A stretch of 64,000 nt of DNA from Novosphingobium album (ex Liu et al. 2023) (GCF_029076845.1 NZ_JARESE010000019.1:62001-126000), one strand, 5' to 3'. Shown: positions 46,956 to 56,495, counted from the first letter of the stretch. Notes: generated by a model from the letters alone, not told the origin. Translations and numbers: made by a program.

Positions 46956-48350
46956 TTGGCGGGGCGATACGATTTCATTGTCATCGGCAGCGGGCCCGCG
47001 GGCCGGCGTGCCGCTATCCAGGCCGCGAAGCTGGGCAAGTCGGTGCTCGTGATCGAGGGGCGGCTGAAGGTCGGCGGGGTTTCGGTGCACACCGGGACGA
47101 TCCCGTCCAAGACCTTGCGCGAAACCGCGCTGAACCTGTCCGGCTGGCGCGAGCGCGGGTTCTATGGCCGTTCCTACCGGGTCAAGAAAGAGATCGGCAG
47201 CGATGACCTGTCGATCCGGCTGGGCAAGACGCTCGACTACGAAGTCGACGTGCTGGAACACCAGTTCCTGCGCAACGGCGTCGCCACGCTGGCCGGGTTC
47301 GCGCGCTTCGCCGATCCGCAGCACGTGGTCGTCACCTCGCCCGACGGCAGCGAGCTGCTGGTGGAAGGCGAGCGTTTCCTGATCGCGGTGGGCACCGTGC
47401 CGTTCCATCCCGGCAATGTCGATTTCACCGATCCCGACATCATGGATTCGGACGAGGTCGTCGAGATTCCGCGCTTGCCGCGTTCGATGACGGTGGTGGG
47501 CGCGGGCGTGATCGGCATCGAATACGCGACGATCTTTTCCGCGCTCGACGTGGCCGTGACCGTGGTGGAGCCGCGCCCGACCTTCCTCGATTTCGTCGAT
47601 CGCGAGATCATCGACGAGTTCGTCCACCAGCTGCGCGATCGCGGCGTCACCTTCCGGCTCGGCGTCGCGGTGGAGAATGTGGCGAAAGGCCCCGATGGCC
47701 GGGTGGTGACGACGCTGTCCGACGGGCGCATGGTGCGCACCGAGATGCTGCTCTACTGCGCCGGGCGCATGGGCGCCACGGCTGACCTGGGGCTCGACAG
47801 GTGCGGGCTGGAGTGCGACGCGCGCGGCCGGCTGACGATCGACCCGGCGACGTTCCAGACATCGGTGCCGCATATCTATGCGGCGGGCGACGTGATCGGC
47901 TTTCCCAGCCTCGCCTCCACCTCGATGGAACAGGGCCGGATCGCCGCCTGCCACGCCTTTGGCCTGCCGCTGCCGCCCGCGCCGGCCTATTTTCCCTATG
48001 GCATCTATGCCGTGCCCGAGATCTCGACCGTGGGCATGAGCGAGCAGGAAGTGCGCGATCGCGGGATCAATTACGAATGCGGCATCGCCCGCTTCCGCGA
48101 GACCTCGCGCGGGCACATCATGGGGCTGGAACAGGGCCTGATGAAGATGATCTTCTCGAACAAGACGCGGCGCCTGCTGGGCGTGCACATCATCGGCGAA
48201 GGCGCGACCGAGCTGATCCACATCGGCCAGGCCGTGCTGAACCTGAAAGGCACGATCGACTATTTCATCGAGAACACGTTCAATTATCCGACGCTGGCCG
48301 AAGCCTACAAGATCGCCGCGCTCGATGCCTGGAACCGCATGGCGCGATAA
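46956..48350 (+). CDS. sthA: Soluble pyridine nucleotide transhydrogenase
   Basis: This 464-residue flavoprotein transfers hydride between NADPH and NAD+. It has the FAD motif IVIGSGPAGRRAAIQAAKLG at the N-terminus, the SthA-type GVSVHTGTIPSKTLRE without the redox-active disulfide of related reductases, an NAD motif VVGAGVIGIEYATIF and the interface-domain HIIGEGATELIHIGQ. The TTG start at 46956 has AGGGGG 5 nt upstream and gives the expected family length. The longer in-frame ATG at 46695 adds a low-complexity leader. Confidence 0.93.
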   Translation: MAGRYDFIVIGSGPAGRRAAIQAAKLGKSVLVIEGRLKVGGVSVHTGTIPSKTLRETALNLSGWRERGFYGRSYRVKKEIGSDDLSIRLGKTLDYEVDVLEHQFLRNGVATLAGFARFADPQHVVVTSPDGSELLVEGERFLIAVGTVPFHPGNVDFTDPDIMDSDEVVEIPRLPRSMTVVGAGVIGIEYATIFSALDVAVTVVEPRPTFLDFVDREIIDEFVHQLRDRGVTFRLGVAVENVAKGPDGRVVTTLSDGRMVRTEMLLYCAGRMGATADLGLDRCGLECDARGRLTIDPATFQTSVPHIYAAGDVIGFPSLASTSMEQGRIAACHAFGLPLPPAPAYFPYGIYAVPEISTVGMSEQEVRDRGINYECGIARFRETSRGHIMGLEQGLMKMIFSNKTRRLLGVHIIGEGATELIHIGQAVLNLKGTIDYFIENTFNYPTLAEAYKIAALDAWNRMAR

Positions 48351-48356
48351 TCCTGC

Positions 48357-48382
48357 CTTCTCCCCTTTCAGGGAGAAAAGGT
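48357..48382. repeat. Degenerate CTCTCCC-type palindrome after sthA
   Basis: CTTCTCCCCTTTCAGGGAGAA resembles the core hairpin of the DUF559-element termini (CTCTCCCCTTCAGGGGAGAG) with small changes. It could also serve as the sthA terminator. Confidence 0.5.
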
Positions 48383-48501
48383 CGGGGGCAGGGGCCATTA
48401 CCTAGCCCGCGAATTACCCGATATCATGAATCGTCCCTTATCGCCGCCCTTGCGCGCGACGGTGAAGCCGCGCGAATCCTCGACTTTGCTGAGGGCGAGA
48501 G

Positions 48502-50745
48502 ATGAACGCGGGGCTCGATACGCTGTTAAGGAAAGCCAGGGGCGCCGAGCGCCGGGGCGAGCGCGAGCTGGCGCTCGGGCTCTATCGCGAGGCACAAGCG
48601 CGCTATCCCCGCAATCCGCGTGTCCATGAAAGCCTGCGCAAGCTGGAAAGCGCCGCCCCGCCGAAGAACGATCCGCCGCAGGCGGCGTTCGATGCGGCGG
48701 TGCGCGATTATCGCCGGGGCGCGTTCGGCGATGCTGCGCGACAGGCCGAGGCGCTGGCGCAAGCCCATCCACACTCGCACGCGGTGCACAACCTGCTGGG
48801 CGCGGCCTGCCTGTCGCTGGGCGATCATGCGCGGGCGGCGGCCGCGTTCCGGCAAGCCGCGGCGATCGATCCGGGGCAAGTGGCCAGCTATAACAACCTG
48901 GCGATTGCCCTGCGCCGCGCCGGCCGGATCGACGAGGCCGAGGCGACTTATCGCGACATCCTCGCGCGCTGCCCGGACTATGCCGAGGCGCATTACAACC
49001 TGGCCGGCCTGCTCCATGCGCAAGGCCGCGCGGCCGAAGCGGCGCGCGGCTACCAAACCGCGATCGCGCTGAAGCCCGACTATGCCGATGCGCACTACAA
49101 CCTCGCCAACCTGCTGCGCGAGGGCGGCGAACCGGCCCTTGCGCTGGAGCCTTACGCCCGCGCGATCGCGCTGCGTCCCGATCACGGCGACGCGTTCAAC
49201 AACCTGGGCTGCGCGCTGCTCGCGCTCGACCGCGACGAGGAGGCGATCGCCGCGTTCCGCCGCGCCGTCGCGATGCAGCCAGGCAATGCCGCCGCGCTGG
49301 TCAACGAAGGCAAGGCGCTGGCCCGCCGGGGTGAGCTTGATCTGGCCGTGGCCTGCTTCAAGCGCGCGCTGACGATCGCGCCGGGCGATGCGGCGGTGAG
49401 GAAGTACCAGCTATTCCATCAGGCCCACGCCTGCGACTGGGAAGCCTATGCCGAATTCCCGGCGCTTCCGGTCGAGGCGGGGCAGGATAGCGGCGCGCTC
49501 GCCCCGTTCTCGGCGCTGCCGTTCGAGGATGATCCCGAGCACCAGCTGCGCCGTTCGGCCGCTTATGCCCGCGCGACCTTTCCCTCTGAAACCGCGCCGC
49601 TCGCTCCGCCGCCGCCGAGCGCGGACGGGCGCATCCGCATCGGCTATTTCTCCTCCGATTTCCATGACCACGCGACGCTGTTCCTGATGTCGGGCCTGCT
49701 GCGCGCGCATGACCGTTCGCGCTTCGCGATCCGCGCCTACAGCTACGGGCCGGGCCGGGACGATGCCATGCGCCGCCATGTGCGCGATCATGTCGACGCC
49801 TTCATCGACATTCGCGAGATGGACGATACCGCCGTGATCGCCCGCGCCCGCGCCGACGCGCTCGACATCGCGGTCGATCTCAAGGGCTTTACCTGCGACA
49901 GCCGGGTCGCGCTGTTCGCCGGGCGGCTGGCGCCGGTGCAGGTCAGCTACCTGGGCTATCCCGGTTCGATCGGCCATCCGTGCATGGACTATATCGTCGC
50001 CGACCCCGTGGTGCTGCCCGAGGGGGACGAGCGGTTCTATTCCGAGAAAGTGGCGCGCCTTGCCGGCAGCTATCAGGCCAATGACGATCGCCGGCCGATC
50101 ACGCCCGACAGCCGGGGCCGGGCGGGGCATGGGCTGCCCGAGCAGGGCTTTGTCTTCGCCAGCTTCAACCACACCTACAAGATCGGCCCGCGCGAGTTCG
50201 ACGTGTGGATGGGCCTGTTGCGCGAGGTCGAGGGCAGCGTGCTGTGGCTGCTGCGATCGAACCGCTGGGCCGAAACCAACTTGCGCGCCGAAGCGGCCCG
50301 GCGCGGGGTCGATCCCGCGCGGCTGGTGTTCGGCGAGTGCCTGCCGCACGGCGAGCATCTCGGCCGCCTCGCGCTGGCCGACCTGTTTCTCGACAGTTTC
50401 GCGGTCAATGCCCACACCACCGCCAGCGACGCGCTGTGGGGCGGGCTGCCGGTGCTGACCCTGGCCGGCCGCCAGTTCGCCGCGCGTGTCTGCGCCAGCC
50501 TGCTCCACGCCGTCGGCCTGCCCGAACTGGTGACGCACGGCGAGGCGGCCTATGCCGCGCTGGCGCTGGACCTGGCGCGCGATCCGGCGCGGCTGGCGGA
50601 CCTGCGCGCGCGGCTTGCCGCCAACCGCCTGACGCACCCGCTGTTCGATACCGCCACGCATACCCAGGGGCTGGAAGCCGCCTATGCCGCCATGCACGAA
50701 CGCCGCCTCAAGGGACTGGCGCCGGATCACTTCGCGATCGCTTGA
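48502..50745 (+). CDS. TPR protein with SPINDLY-type O-GlcNAc-transferase-like domain
   Basis: This 747-residue cytoplasmic protein has about six to seven tetratricopeptide repeats (roughly residues 60-310) and a C-terminal GT41 O-GlcNAc-transferase domain. The catalytic part shows IRIGYFSSDFHDHATLFLM, VSYLGYPGSIGHPCMDY and a terminal DALWGGLPVLTL segment. Bacterial members glycosylate flagellins or other proteins; Caulobacter FlmG has the same architecture. No flagellar genes are in the window, so the target is unknown. Confidence 0.88.
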   Translation: MNAGLDTLLRKARGAERRGERELALGLYREAQARYPRNPRVHESLRKLESAAPPKNDPPQAAFDAAVRDYRRGAFGDAARQAEALAQAHPHSHAVHNLLGAACLSLGDHARAAAAFRQAAAIDPGQVASYNNLAIALRRAGRIDEAEATYRDILARCPDYAEAHYNLAGLLHAQGRAAEAARGYQTAIALKPDYADAHYNLANLLREGGEPALALEPYARAIALRPDHGDAFNNLGCALLALDRDEEAIAAFRRAVAMQPGNAAALVNEGKALARRGELDLAVACFKRALTIAPGDAAVRKYQLFHQAHACDWEAYAEFPALPVEAGQDSGALAPFSALPFEDDPEHQLRRSAAYARATFPSETAPLAPPPPSADGRIRIGYFSSDFHDHATLFLMSGLLRAHDRSRFAIRAYSYGPGRDDAMRRHVRDHVDAFIDIREMDDTAVIARARADALDIAVDLKGFTCDSRVALFAGRLAPVQVSYLGYPGSIGHPCMDYIVADPVVLPEGDERFYSEKVARLAGSYQANDDRRPITPDSRGRAGHGLPEQGFVFASFNHTYKIGPREFDVWMGLLREVEGSVLWLLRSNRWAETNLRAEAARRGVDPARLVFGECLPHGEHLGRLALADLFLDSFAVNAHTTASDALWGGLPVLTLAGRQFAARVCASLLHAVGLPELVTHGEAAYAALALDLARDPARLADLRARLAANRLTHPLFDTATHTQGLEAAYAAMHERRLKGLAPDHFAIA

Positions 50746-50749
50746 TCGC

Positions 50750-50774
50750 GCCGCCCCTCGCCCGTCGAGGCGGC
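50750..50774. terminator. Hairpin between convergent SPINDLY-type and Rieske genes
   Basis: GCCGCCCCTCG (50750-50760) pairs with CGAGGCGGC (50766-50774) across CCCGT with one bulge. It lacks a T-run and sits between converging genes. Confidence 0.45.
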
Positions 50775-50785
50775 AGGCGGTATGG

Positions 50786-52156
50786 TCAGCCCAGTTCGCG
50801 CGGTTCGCCCGTGCCCATGTAGCGGGCGAGGTTACGGTGCAGGCTGATCACCGCGCCTTCGCCTTTGGGGTTGGGGATATTGCCGGCATAGCCGCCTGTC
50901 TTCATCCCCTGCTGCACCGCCGCCATGTTCGAGAAATCCTGCCGCAGCACATGCGGGAACTGCTCGGGATTGGCGTATTCCCACTCGGTTTCGGGCGCGG
51001 CGCCTTCGGGATAAAGCTCGTAGACCGCGACTTCGAAATAGCACTTGTCGGGATCGTGGCCGAACGGCCGCGCATGGTAGCACAGCATGTTGTTGACTGC
51101 GTGGCCGATCTGCTGGTTCGGGAAGATCTGCCAGGCCGTGCCGCTGGCCGCGACATGCCCCGAATCGACTTTCGGCCAGACGACGCCGCGCCGTTCGTCC
51201 AGCGCGCGGGCCGTGTCGAGCCAATAGCGCAGCACTTCGTCGGCCGGCGTGTCCTCGGCGAGCACTGCGGGCAGGCTTTGCGCCACGTCCACCAGCGTCT
51301 GCGTGGTGTTGGTGTTGACGCCTTCCCAGGTGTATTTCTGCATCTCGGCGGTGGAGATGCGCGGATCGCCCGCGCCCAGGCGCAGCTTGGCCTTGTTCTC
51401 CTCCAGCCCCTTGGGCGCGTCATAGCCGATGTGGCTGTGCTTGCCTTGCTGCCGGCCCCAGCCGGTGAAATCGCCAAACGCCATGAATTCCGGGTGCGTG
51501 CCGGGGACATGATAGGTCTCGTTGAAGGCTTCGAGCGCGACTTTCCAGTTACAGTCGAACACCGTCCATTTGCGCCAGCGCGGGCGCATGTCCTGCAGGC
51601 GGAAGGGATCGAGCATGGTCGCGGCGGGTTCCAGATAGGCGCGCAGCGGCTCTGCCTCGGGATCAAGGTTGATCCACAGGAAGCCGCCCCAGGTGTCCAG
51701 CTTCACTTCGCCCAGCCGCGTCACCGCGTCGCACAGCGCCGGGCCCCAGTCTTCCTTCGCGGCGATGTAGCTGGCGCTGCCGTCCAGCTCGAACGTCCAG
51801 GCGTGGAAGCCGCAGACGAAGTTCATCTGGCGCCCGCGCGCGTTGCGCATACCCTTGGGCGTATCGACCAGGCGCCGGCCGCGATGCGTGCAGACATTGC
51901 GGTAGGCCTTGATCGCGCCCGGTTCCTCGCCCGGACGCACCCGCACGATCAGCACCGAATCGTCGACGATGTCGTATGTCAGGTAGCTGCCGATCTCGGG
52001 CAGGTCTTCCACCCGGCCGGCCTGAAGCCAGCACTTGCGCCACAGCCTGTCGCACTCGGCACGGGCGTAATCGGCTGAAATATAAGCTTCCACCGGGATG
52101 ACCATGGGCCTGGGCATATCCTGCGCCCCGGCTTCGATCCTGCTTGCCTCGTTCAT
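50786..52156 (-). CDS. Rieske aromatic-ring-hydroxylating oxygenase, alpha subunit
   Basis: This 456-residue oxygenase alpha subunit has a Rieske [2Fe-2S] domain with Cys89, His91, Cys115 and His118 (VCTHRGRRL and VCGFHAWTF) and a mononuclear iron site in NETYHVPGTHPEF. GGGAG lies upstream of ATG 52156. There is no adjacent beta subunit, ferredoxin or reductase; the nearest reductase is at 12033-13094 in another operon. The substrate is unknown. Confidence 0.92.
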   Translation of the reverse strand: MNEASRIEAGAQDMPRPMVIPVEAYISADYARAECDRLWRKCWLQAGRVEDLPEIGSYLTYDIVDDSVLIVRVRPGEEPGAIKAYRNVCTHRGRRLVDTPKGMRNARGRQMNFVCGFHAWTFELDGSASYIAAKEDWGPALCDAVTRLGEVKLDTWGGFLWINLDPEAEPLRAYLEPAATMLDPFRLQDMRPRWRKWTVFDCNWKVALEAFNETYHVPGTHPEFMAFGDFTGWGRQQGKHSHIGYDAPKGLEENKAKLRLGAGDPRISTAEMQKYTWEGVNTNTTQTLVDVAQSLPAVLAEDTPADEVLRYWLDTARALDERRGVVWPKVDSGHVAASGTAWQIFPNQQIGHAVNNMLCYHARPFGHDPDKCYFEVAVYELYPEGAAPETEWEYANPEQFPHVLRQDFSNMAAVQQGMKTGGYAGNIPNPKGEGAVISLHRNLARYMGTGEPRELG

Positions 52157-52256
52157 GTCCCACTCCCGCAACCGGCCCGGCGCAGCGGCGCTGTCCAGGT
52201 GTTCAGCCGGTCTAGCGGAGGGGGTGGCGGTGCATCTTTGATCGAACGCAAATCGG

Positions 52257-52742
52257 TCAGGCGGTCGGATATGCGATCGCCGTCACTTCCCATTCCTTCT
52301 CGCCCGATGGCAGGCGCACCCGGCGCAAATCGCCGATCGCGGCGCCGCGCAGCGCGCGCGAGAGCGGTGCGCTCCAGCCGATTCGCCCGGCGCTGGCGTC
52401 CTGCTCGTCATCGCCCACCAGCGTCACGGTGATGCGGGCATCGTCCTCGTCGGCCAGCGTCACCGTGGCGCCGAAGAACACGCGGCTGCGATCCTCCTGT
52501 GCCGCCGGATCGACCACGCGCAGCGCCTTCATCCGGCGCGCCAGGTGCGCCAGCTCGCGGTCGATCTCGCGCATCCGCTTGCGGCCATAAAGATAGTCGC
52601 CGTTCTCCGAACGATCGCCATTGCCGGCCGCCCAGCTCACGATCTCGACGATCTCGGGCCGCTCCTTGCCCAGCAGGTGGTCGTAACGGGCGCGCAGGCT
52701 CGCCATGCCGGCCGGCGAGATCGGCGGGGAAACGGGCTTCAC
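52257..52742 (-). CDS. greB: Transcription elongation factor GreB
   Basis: This 161-residue Gre factor rescues backtracked RNA polymerase. The coiled-coil tip ENGDYLYGRKRMREIDREL and the C-terminal FKBP-like domain with LSRALRGAAIGDLRRVRLP are typical. GreB rather than GreA is preferred because of the DYLYGRKR tip. It starts with GTG, 3 bp from the stop of the lytic transglycosylase gene upstream. Confidence 0.87.
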   Translation of the reverse strand: MKPVSPPISPAGMASLRARYDHLLGKERPEIVEIVSWAAGNGDRSENGDYLYGRKRMREIDRELAHLARRMKALRVVDPAAQEDRSRVFFGATVTLADEDDARITVTLVGDDEQDASAGRIGWSAPLSRALRGAAIGDLRRVRLPSGEKEWEVTAIAYPTA

Positions 52743-52745
52743 CCG

Positions 52746-54710
52746 TCAGCCCGGCGTGCGCTTGCCAAGGAAATGGCTGAGCGGGGTGTCGCCCTTGTAA
52801 TAGGCGTGATCGGGATAGATCGCGTCATAGACCACGGCGTTCTCCAGCACGCGCTGGATGTAGTTGCGCGTCTCATAGATCGGGATCTTCTCGATCCATT
52901 CCACCCAGTCGATCGCGCCGGTGCGCGGATCGCCGTTTGCCGCCAGCCATTTGTTCACGTTGCCCGGCCCGGCGTTGTAGGCGCCGACGGCCAGCGGATA
53001 GGCGCCGCCGTAATAGTCCATCATCCGCCCGAAATAGCCATTGCCAAGCTGGATGTTGTACGTCGCGTTCGTCGTCAGCGCGGCCGGATCGTAGGACAGG
53101 CCCAGCTTGCCCGCCTGCTCGCGCGCGGTGCCGGGCATGAGCTGCATCAGCCCGCGCGCGCCGGCGTGGCTCAGCGCGTTCTGGGCGAACTGGCTTTCCT
53201 GCCGGGTCAGCGCGTGCACCATGGTCCAGTTCGCGCCCGGCGGCGTGGGCATGACCGGGAAGGCGATGCGGCCGAACTGGCCATAGCCGTCGGCATGGGC
53301 CGACTGGCCCAGGATCACCGCCAGGTCGCGCCGGCCGATCTCGCGCGCCAGATCGGCGACCAGGACGTGGTCCTCCTCGCTTTGCGCCTGGTCGGAGATT
53401 TCGCGGAAGAACTGCACCGTGGTGCGCCAGTCGGCATCGCGGGCCACGTCCTTGACCGCGTTGGTGATCGGCCTGGCCTCGAACGCGGCGCGCTCATCGC
53501 GCGAGGGGCGGGCCTGCGGCATGGAATCGAGGTTGGGCAGCGGCCGGCCCAGCCGTTCGAGCGAAAGCTGGCCGTAGAAGTATTCGGGGTACTGCGCCGC
53601 CATCTCGAAATAGCGGCTGGCCCCGTCGCGATCGCCCGCCTGCGCTTGCGCGCGGCCGGCCCAGTAGAACCCCTTGGAGCGCGTGCCCGGCGTCTGCGCG
53701 GCGGCGCCATAGCGATAGAACAGCGGCGCCGCGCGGCGGGCATCGCCCAGCGACCACAGCGCCTTGGTGCCGCCCAGCCACATCAGCGACGTGTAATCGT
53801 CGCGCAGGCGATAGCTCAGCTTGCTGATGTCGGTGCCCGGCGCGAAGCCGTCGTCGATCGAGCTGGCGATGCGCACCGCGCTGTCCGCGCCCGCGCCGCG
53901 CGCGGCGGTGAGCAGCTCCTTCACCCATTTCTCGGGCTCGGCCACCGGGCCGGAAAGCGGCGGGCGCGTGGCCAGCAGGTTGATCGCCGAGCCCAGGTTG
54001 CCCGAGGCGCGCGCCTGCACCACCCGGTTGTAGACATAGCCCGGCTCGCGCATCATCGCCCCGTCGACCGGCAGGCCAAGGCTGCCCGGTGGCGAGCCCT
54101 GCGCCAGTGCCAGCCGCTCCATGAACAGGGCGCGCCTGCCGGCCGAGACGAACGAGATCTGCCGCTCGGCCTGCGATGTCGCGCCTTGCCAGAGCAAGGC
54201 GTCCATCCGCGCGTCATGGTCATCGACGGTCAGCGCCTCGCGATAGGTCGAAAGGATCATCGCCTCGTCGTCCGGCGTCAGCGAGCCGCCGCGCCAGGCG
54301 GCGATCGCCCGGCCACGCGCATCGTCGCGGCGCAGATACGTGAGCGCGGCGGCATAGCGGCCGGCGGCCGTGCTCGACAGCGGCGGGAACTTGTCGAAGA
54401 AGGCGGCCAGCGTCGCCGGATCGGGCGATTCGCGTTCCAGCGCCTTTTCGGCATAGCCGCGGATCTTCTCTTCCATCGGGAAGCCGGGGAAGCTGATGAG
54501 GAAGCTGGCGTAAGTCGCGAAGGGCTGCGACGCGGTCGCCGAAAGCGTGCGCCAGCGATCCACCGCCTGATGCACGGTCAGGTTGTGGTCCTGCATCAGC
54601 GCGGCGCGGGCCTGGTCCCATTCGCTGCCGTCATCGCAGCGCGCGGGGCTGGAAACGCAGGCGGCGGTCAGCAGCATCAGAACCGTGGTAGCGCGGAGCA
54701 TGCTGGACAT
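52746..54710 (-). CDS. Soluble lytic murein transglycosylase
   Basis: This 654-residue periplasmic enzyme cleaves peptidoglycan. It has an N-terminal signal-like stretch (about residues 1-20, with a cysteine after LLTAA that might be a lipobox), a long helical superhelix with repeat-like pairs, and a C-terminal Slt domain: LTRQESQFAQNALSHAG with the catalytic glutamate, GLMQLMPGTA and VGAYNAGPGNVNKW. ATG 54710 precedes the signal. It is divergent from dapA, a frequent arrangement in sphingomonads. Confidence 0.92.
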   Translation of the reverse strand: MSSMLRATTVLMLLTAACVSSPARCDDGSEWDQARAALMQDHNLTVHQAVDRWRTLSATASQPFATYASFLISFPGFPMEEKIRGYAEKALERESPDPATLAAFFDKFPPLSSTAAGRYAAALTYLRRDDARGRAIAAWRGGSLTPDDEAMILSTYREALTVDDHDARMDALLWQGATSQAERQISFVSAGRRALFMERLALAQGSPPGSLGLPVDGAMMREPGYVYNRVVQARASGNLGSAINLLATRPPLSGPVAEPEKWVKELLTAARGAGADSAVRIASSIDDGFAPGTDISKLSYRLRDDYTSLMWLGGTKALWSLGDARRAAPLFYRYGAAAQTPGTRSKGFYWAGRAQAQAGDRDGASRYFEMAAQYPEYFYGQLSLERLGRPLPNLDSMPQARPSRDERAAFEARPITNAVKDVARDADWRTTVQFFREISDQAQSEEDHVLVADLAREIGRRDLAVILGQSAHADGYGQFGRIAFPVMPTPPGANWTMVHALTRQESQFAQNALSHAGARGLMQLMPGTAREQAGKLGLSYDPAALTTNATYNIQLGNGYFGRMMDYYGGAYPLAVGAYNAGPGNVNKWLAANGDPRTGAIDWVEWIEKIPIYETRNYIQRVLENAVVYDAIYPDHAYYKGDTPLSHFLGKRTPG

Positions 54711-54813
54711 TTTGGGAAAAGGCTCCTTATCAGGCGCTGAACAACAGGTCCGGCGGGCGGCGCTCGTGCCGCGCATACCGGGCGTAGATGAACCAACAGC
54801 AGAGGCAAAGTCC

Positions 54814-55695
54814 ATGTTCTCGGGATCCATACCGGCGCTAGTCACACCGTTTCGTGACGGTGCTTTCGATGAGCCGGCGTTTCGCAAGCTGGTCGAATGG
54901 CAGATCGAAAGCGGCTCGTCCGCGCTGGTCCCGTGCGGCACCACGGGCGAGAACTCGACGCTTTCCAACGCCGAGCATCACCGCGTGATCGAGGTCTGCG
55001 TGGAGCAGGCGGCGGGCCGCGTGCCGGTGATCGCCGGATGCGGCAGCAACGATACGATGAACGCACTTCTCCACATGAATTTTTCGAAGAAGTGCGGCGC
55101 GGCCGCCGCGCTGCTGGTGGCGCCTTACTATAACCGGCCCAGCCAGGAAGGGCTGATCGCCCACTTCTCCTACCTTGCCGAGCACAACGACCTGCCGATC
55201 GTGCTCTACAACGTGCCCGGCCGCACCGTGACCGATATCGAGCCCGAGACGGTGTGCGAGCTGGCGCGGCTCTATCCGGGCCGTTTCGTCGGCATCAAGG
55301 ATGCCAGCGGCGATCTCAGCCGCGTGACCGATCATCGCATGGGCATCGGCAAGGATTTCTGCCAGCTTTCCGGCGATGACGAGCTGGCCCTGCCGTTCAA
55401 CGCGGCCGGCGGCGTCGGCTGCATCTCGGTGACGGCCAACGTCGCGCCCCGGCTCTGCGCCGAGTTCCAGGCCGCCTGCGCCGCCAACGATCTGGAAAAG
55501 GCGCGCGAGCTGAACGACCGGCTCTATCCGCTGCACTACGCCATGTTCGAGGATGCCTCGCCCGGCCCGTGCAAGTATGCGCTGAGCAAGGTGCAGGACT
55601 GGATGGCCAACGAGCTGCGCCTGCCGATGATCCCTTGCGGAGACCGGGCGATGGCGGCGGTGGACGCGGCGCTGGTGCACGCCGGGCTCGCCTGA
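54814..55695 (+). CDS. dapA: 4-hydroxy-tetrahydrodipicolinate synthase
   Basis: This 293-residue TIM-barrel aldolase condenses pyruvate with aspartate semialdehyde in lysine/DAP synthesis. CGTTGENSTL, a catalytic-tyrosine block PIVLYNVPGRTVTDI and the Schiff-base lysine in VGIKDASGDL are present. ATG 54814 starts MFSGSIPALVTPF. It is divergent from the transglycosylase and precedes a small NTF2-like gene and smpB. Confidence 0.96.
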   Translation: MFSGSIPALVTPFRDGAFDEPAFRKLVEWQIESGSSALVPCGTTGENSTLSNAEHHRVIEVCVEQAAGRVPVIAGCGSNDTMNALLHMNFSKKCGAAAALLVAPYYNRPSQEGLIAHFSYLAEHNDLPIVLYNVPGRTVTDIEPETVCELARLYPGRFVGIKDASGDLSRVTDHRMGIGKDFCQLSGDDELALPFNAAGGVGCISVTANVAPRLCAEFQAACAANDLEKARELNDRLYPLHYAMFEDASPGPCKYALSKVQDWMANELRLPMIPCGDRAMAAVDAALVHAGLA

Positions 55696-55813
55696 CGGGA
55701 AGGGCTGGCGGAGGGGTCCGGCGGCGGTTTCGGGAAATGCACTTGCGTTGGCCGGCCGCCTGCCGGACAGTGCATCGAGTCTTATAAAAGAACCAAGATT
55801 GGAGAGATGCTCG

Positions 55814-56248
55814 ATGGCCACCCAGACCCTGGAATCCACCTGGACCGATCGCACGGCCGTGACGGGCGAATATGCCCGCAAGGTGCTGGACTATACCGAT
55901 TGCATCAAGCGCACGGTCGATCGCGCGAAAGAGCCCGGCTTCGACGAATCGGGCTGGGACGAGCTGGCCGCGCTGCTCGACACCGCCCGGTTCGAGCGCG
56001 TGGGCAACGATCGCGTGGCGATGGGCTGGGACGTCTATCGCGGCCTGCTGATGCAATGGGGCACGACGACCGACTTCTGGGCCGAGTTCCATCGCGTCAG
56101 CGAAGCCGGCCGCCGCGTGTTCCTGGAACTGACAGAACACAACACGCCGCGCGGCGGGGCCGAAAGCGTGGTCAATTCCTGCACCGTCTACCAGTTCGAC
56201 GAAGCGGGCAAGCTGGTGCACCTGGATATCTATCTGCAGCATGATTGA
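55814..56248 (+). CDS. NTF2/SnoaL-like small protein
   Basis: This 144-residue protein fits the NTF2-like/SnoaL cone fold: an N-terminal helix with LDYTDCIKRTVDRAKEP, then strands with RVFLELTEHNTPRGG, NSCTVYQFDEAGKLVHLDIYL. A GGAGAG site precedes ATG 55814. Such domains can be isomerases, cyclases or ligand carriers. It separates dapA from smpB, and a complex repeat follows its stop. No role is assigned. Confidence 0.7.
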   Translation: MATQTLESTWTDRTAVTGEYARKVLDYTDCIKRTVDRAKEPGFDESGWDELAALLDTARFERVGNDRVAMGWDVYRGLLMQWGTTTDFWAEFHRVSEAGRRVFLELTEHNTPRGGAESVVNSCTVYQFDEAGKLVHLDIYLQHD

Positions 56249-56262
56249 GTGATTGTTTGGGG

Positions 56263-56432
56263 ATGCGCCTCACGGCGCATGGCGGCACCAGCCCGCTCCT
56301 CCACCCGGCTTCCCATCGGAATGGGACTCCGTGGGAGGCCGGCCCCTCGGCGAAAATGTCCCCCGGACATTTTCGTCACCCTCGGACGGGCGCGGGCTGG
56401 TGCCGCAAGAAATGCGCTCTTCCGCGCATTTC
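56263..56432. repeat. Multi-hairpin palindromic repeat
   Basis: The outer stem GCGGCACCAGCCCGC (56282-56296) pairs perfectly with 56392-56406 and encloses an 11-bp perfect hairpin (CGAAAATGTCC 56351-56361 with 56365-56375) and a CCCAT/ATGGG stem. It is flanked outside by ATGCGCC/GGCGCAT (56263-56280) and GAAATGCGC/GCGCATTTC (56409-56432). The outer arm shares GCGGCACCAGCCC with the 11511 palindrome. It lies upstream of smpB and is not coding. Confidence 0.9.
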
Positions 56433-56495
56433 CAAACAACCCGACCCAATGCGCGATTTATTTTTCGCGGTGGCGCTCCTACATGCCGCACCACC

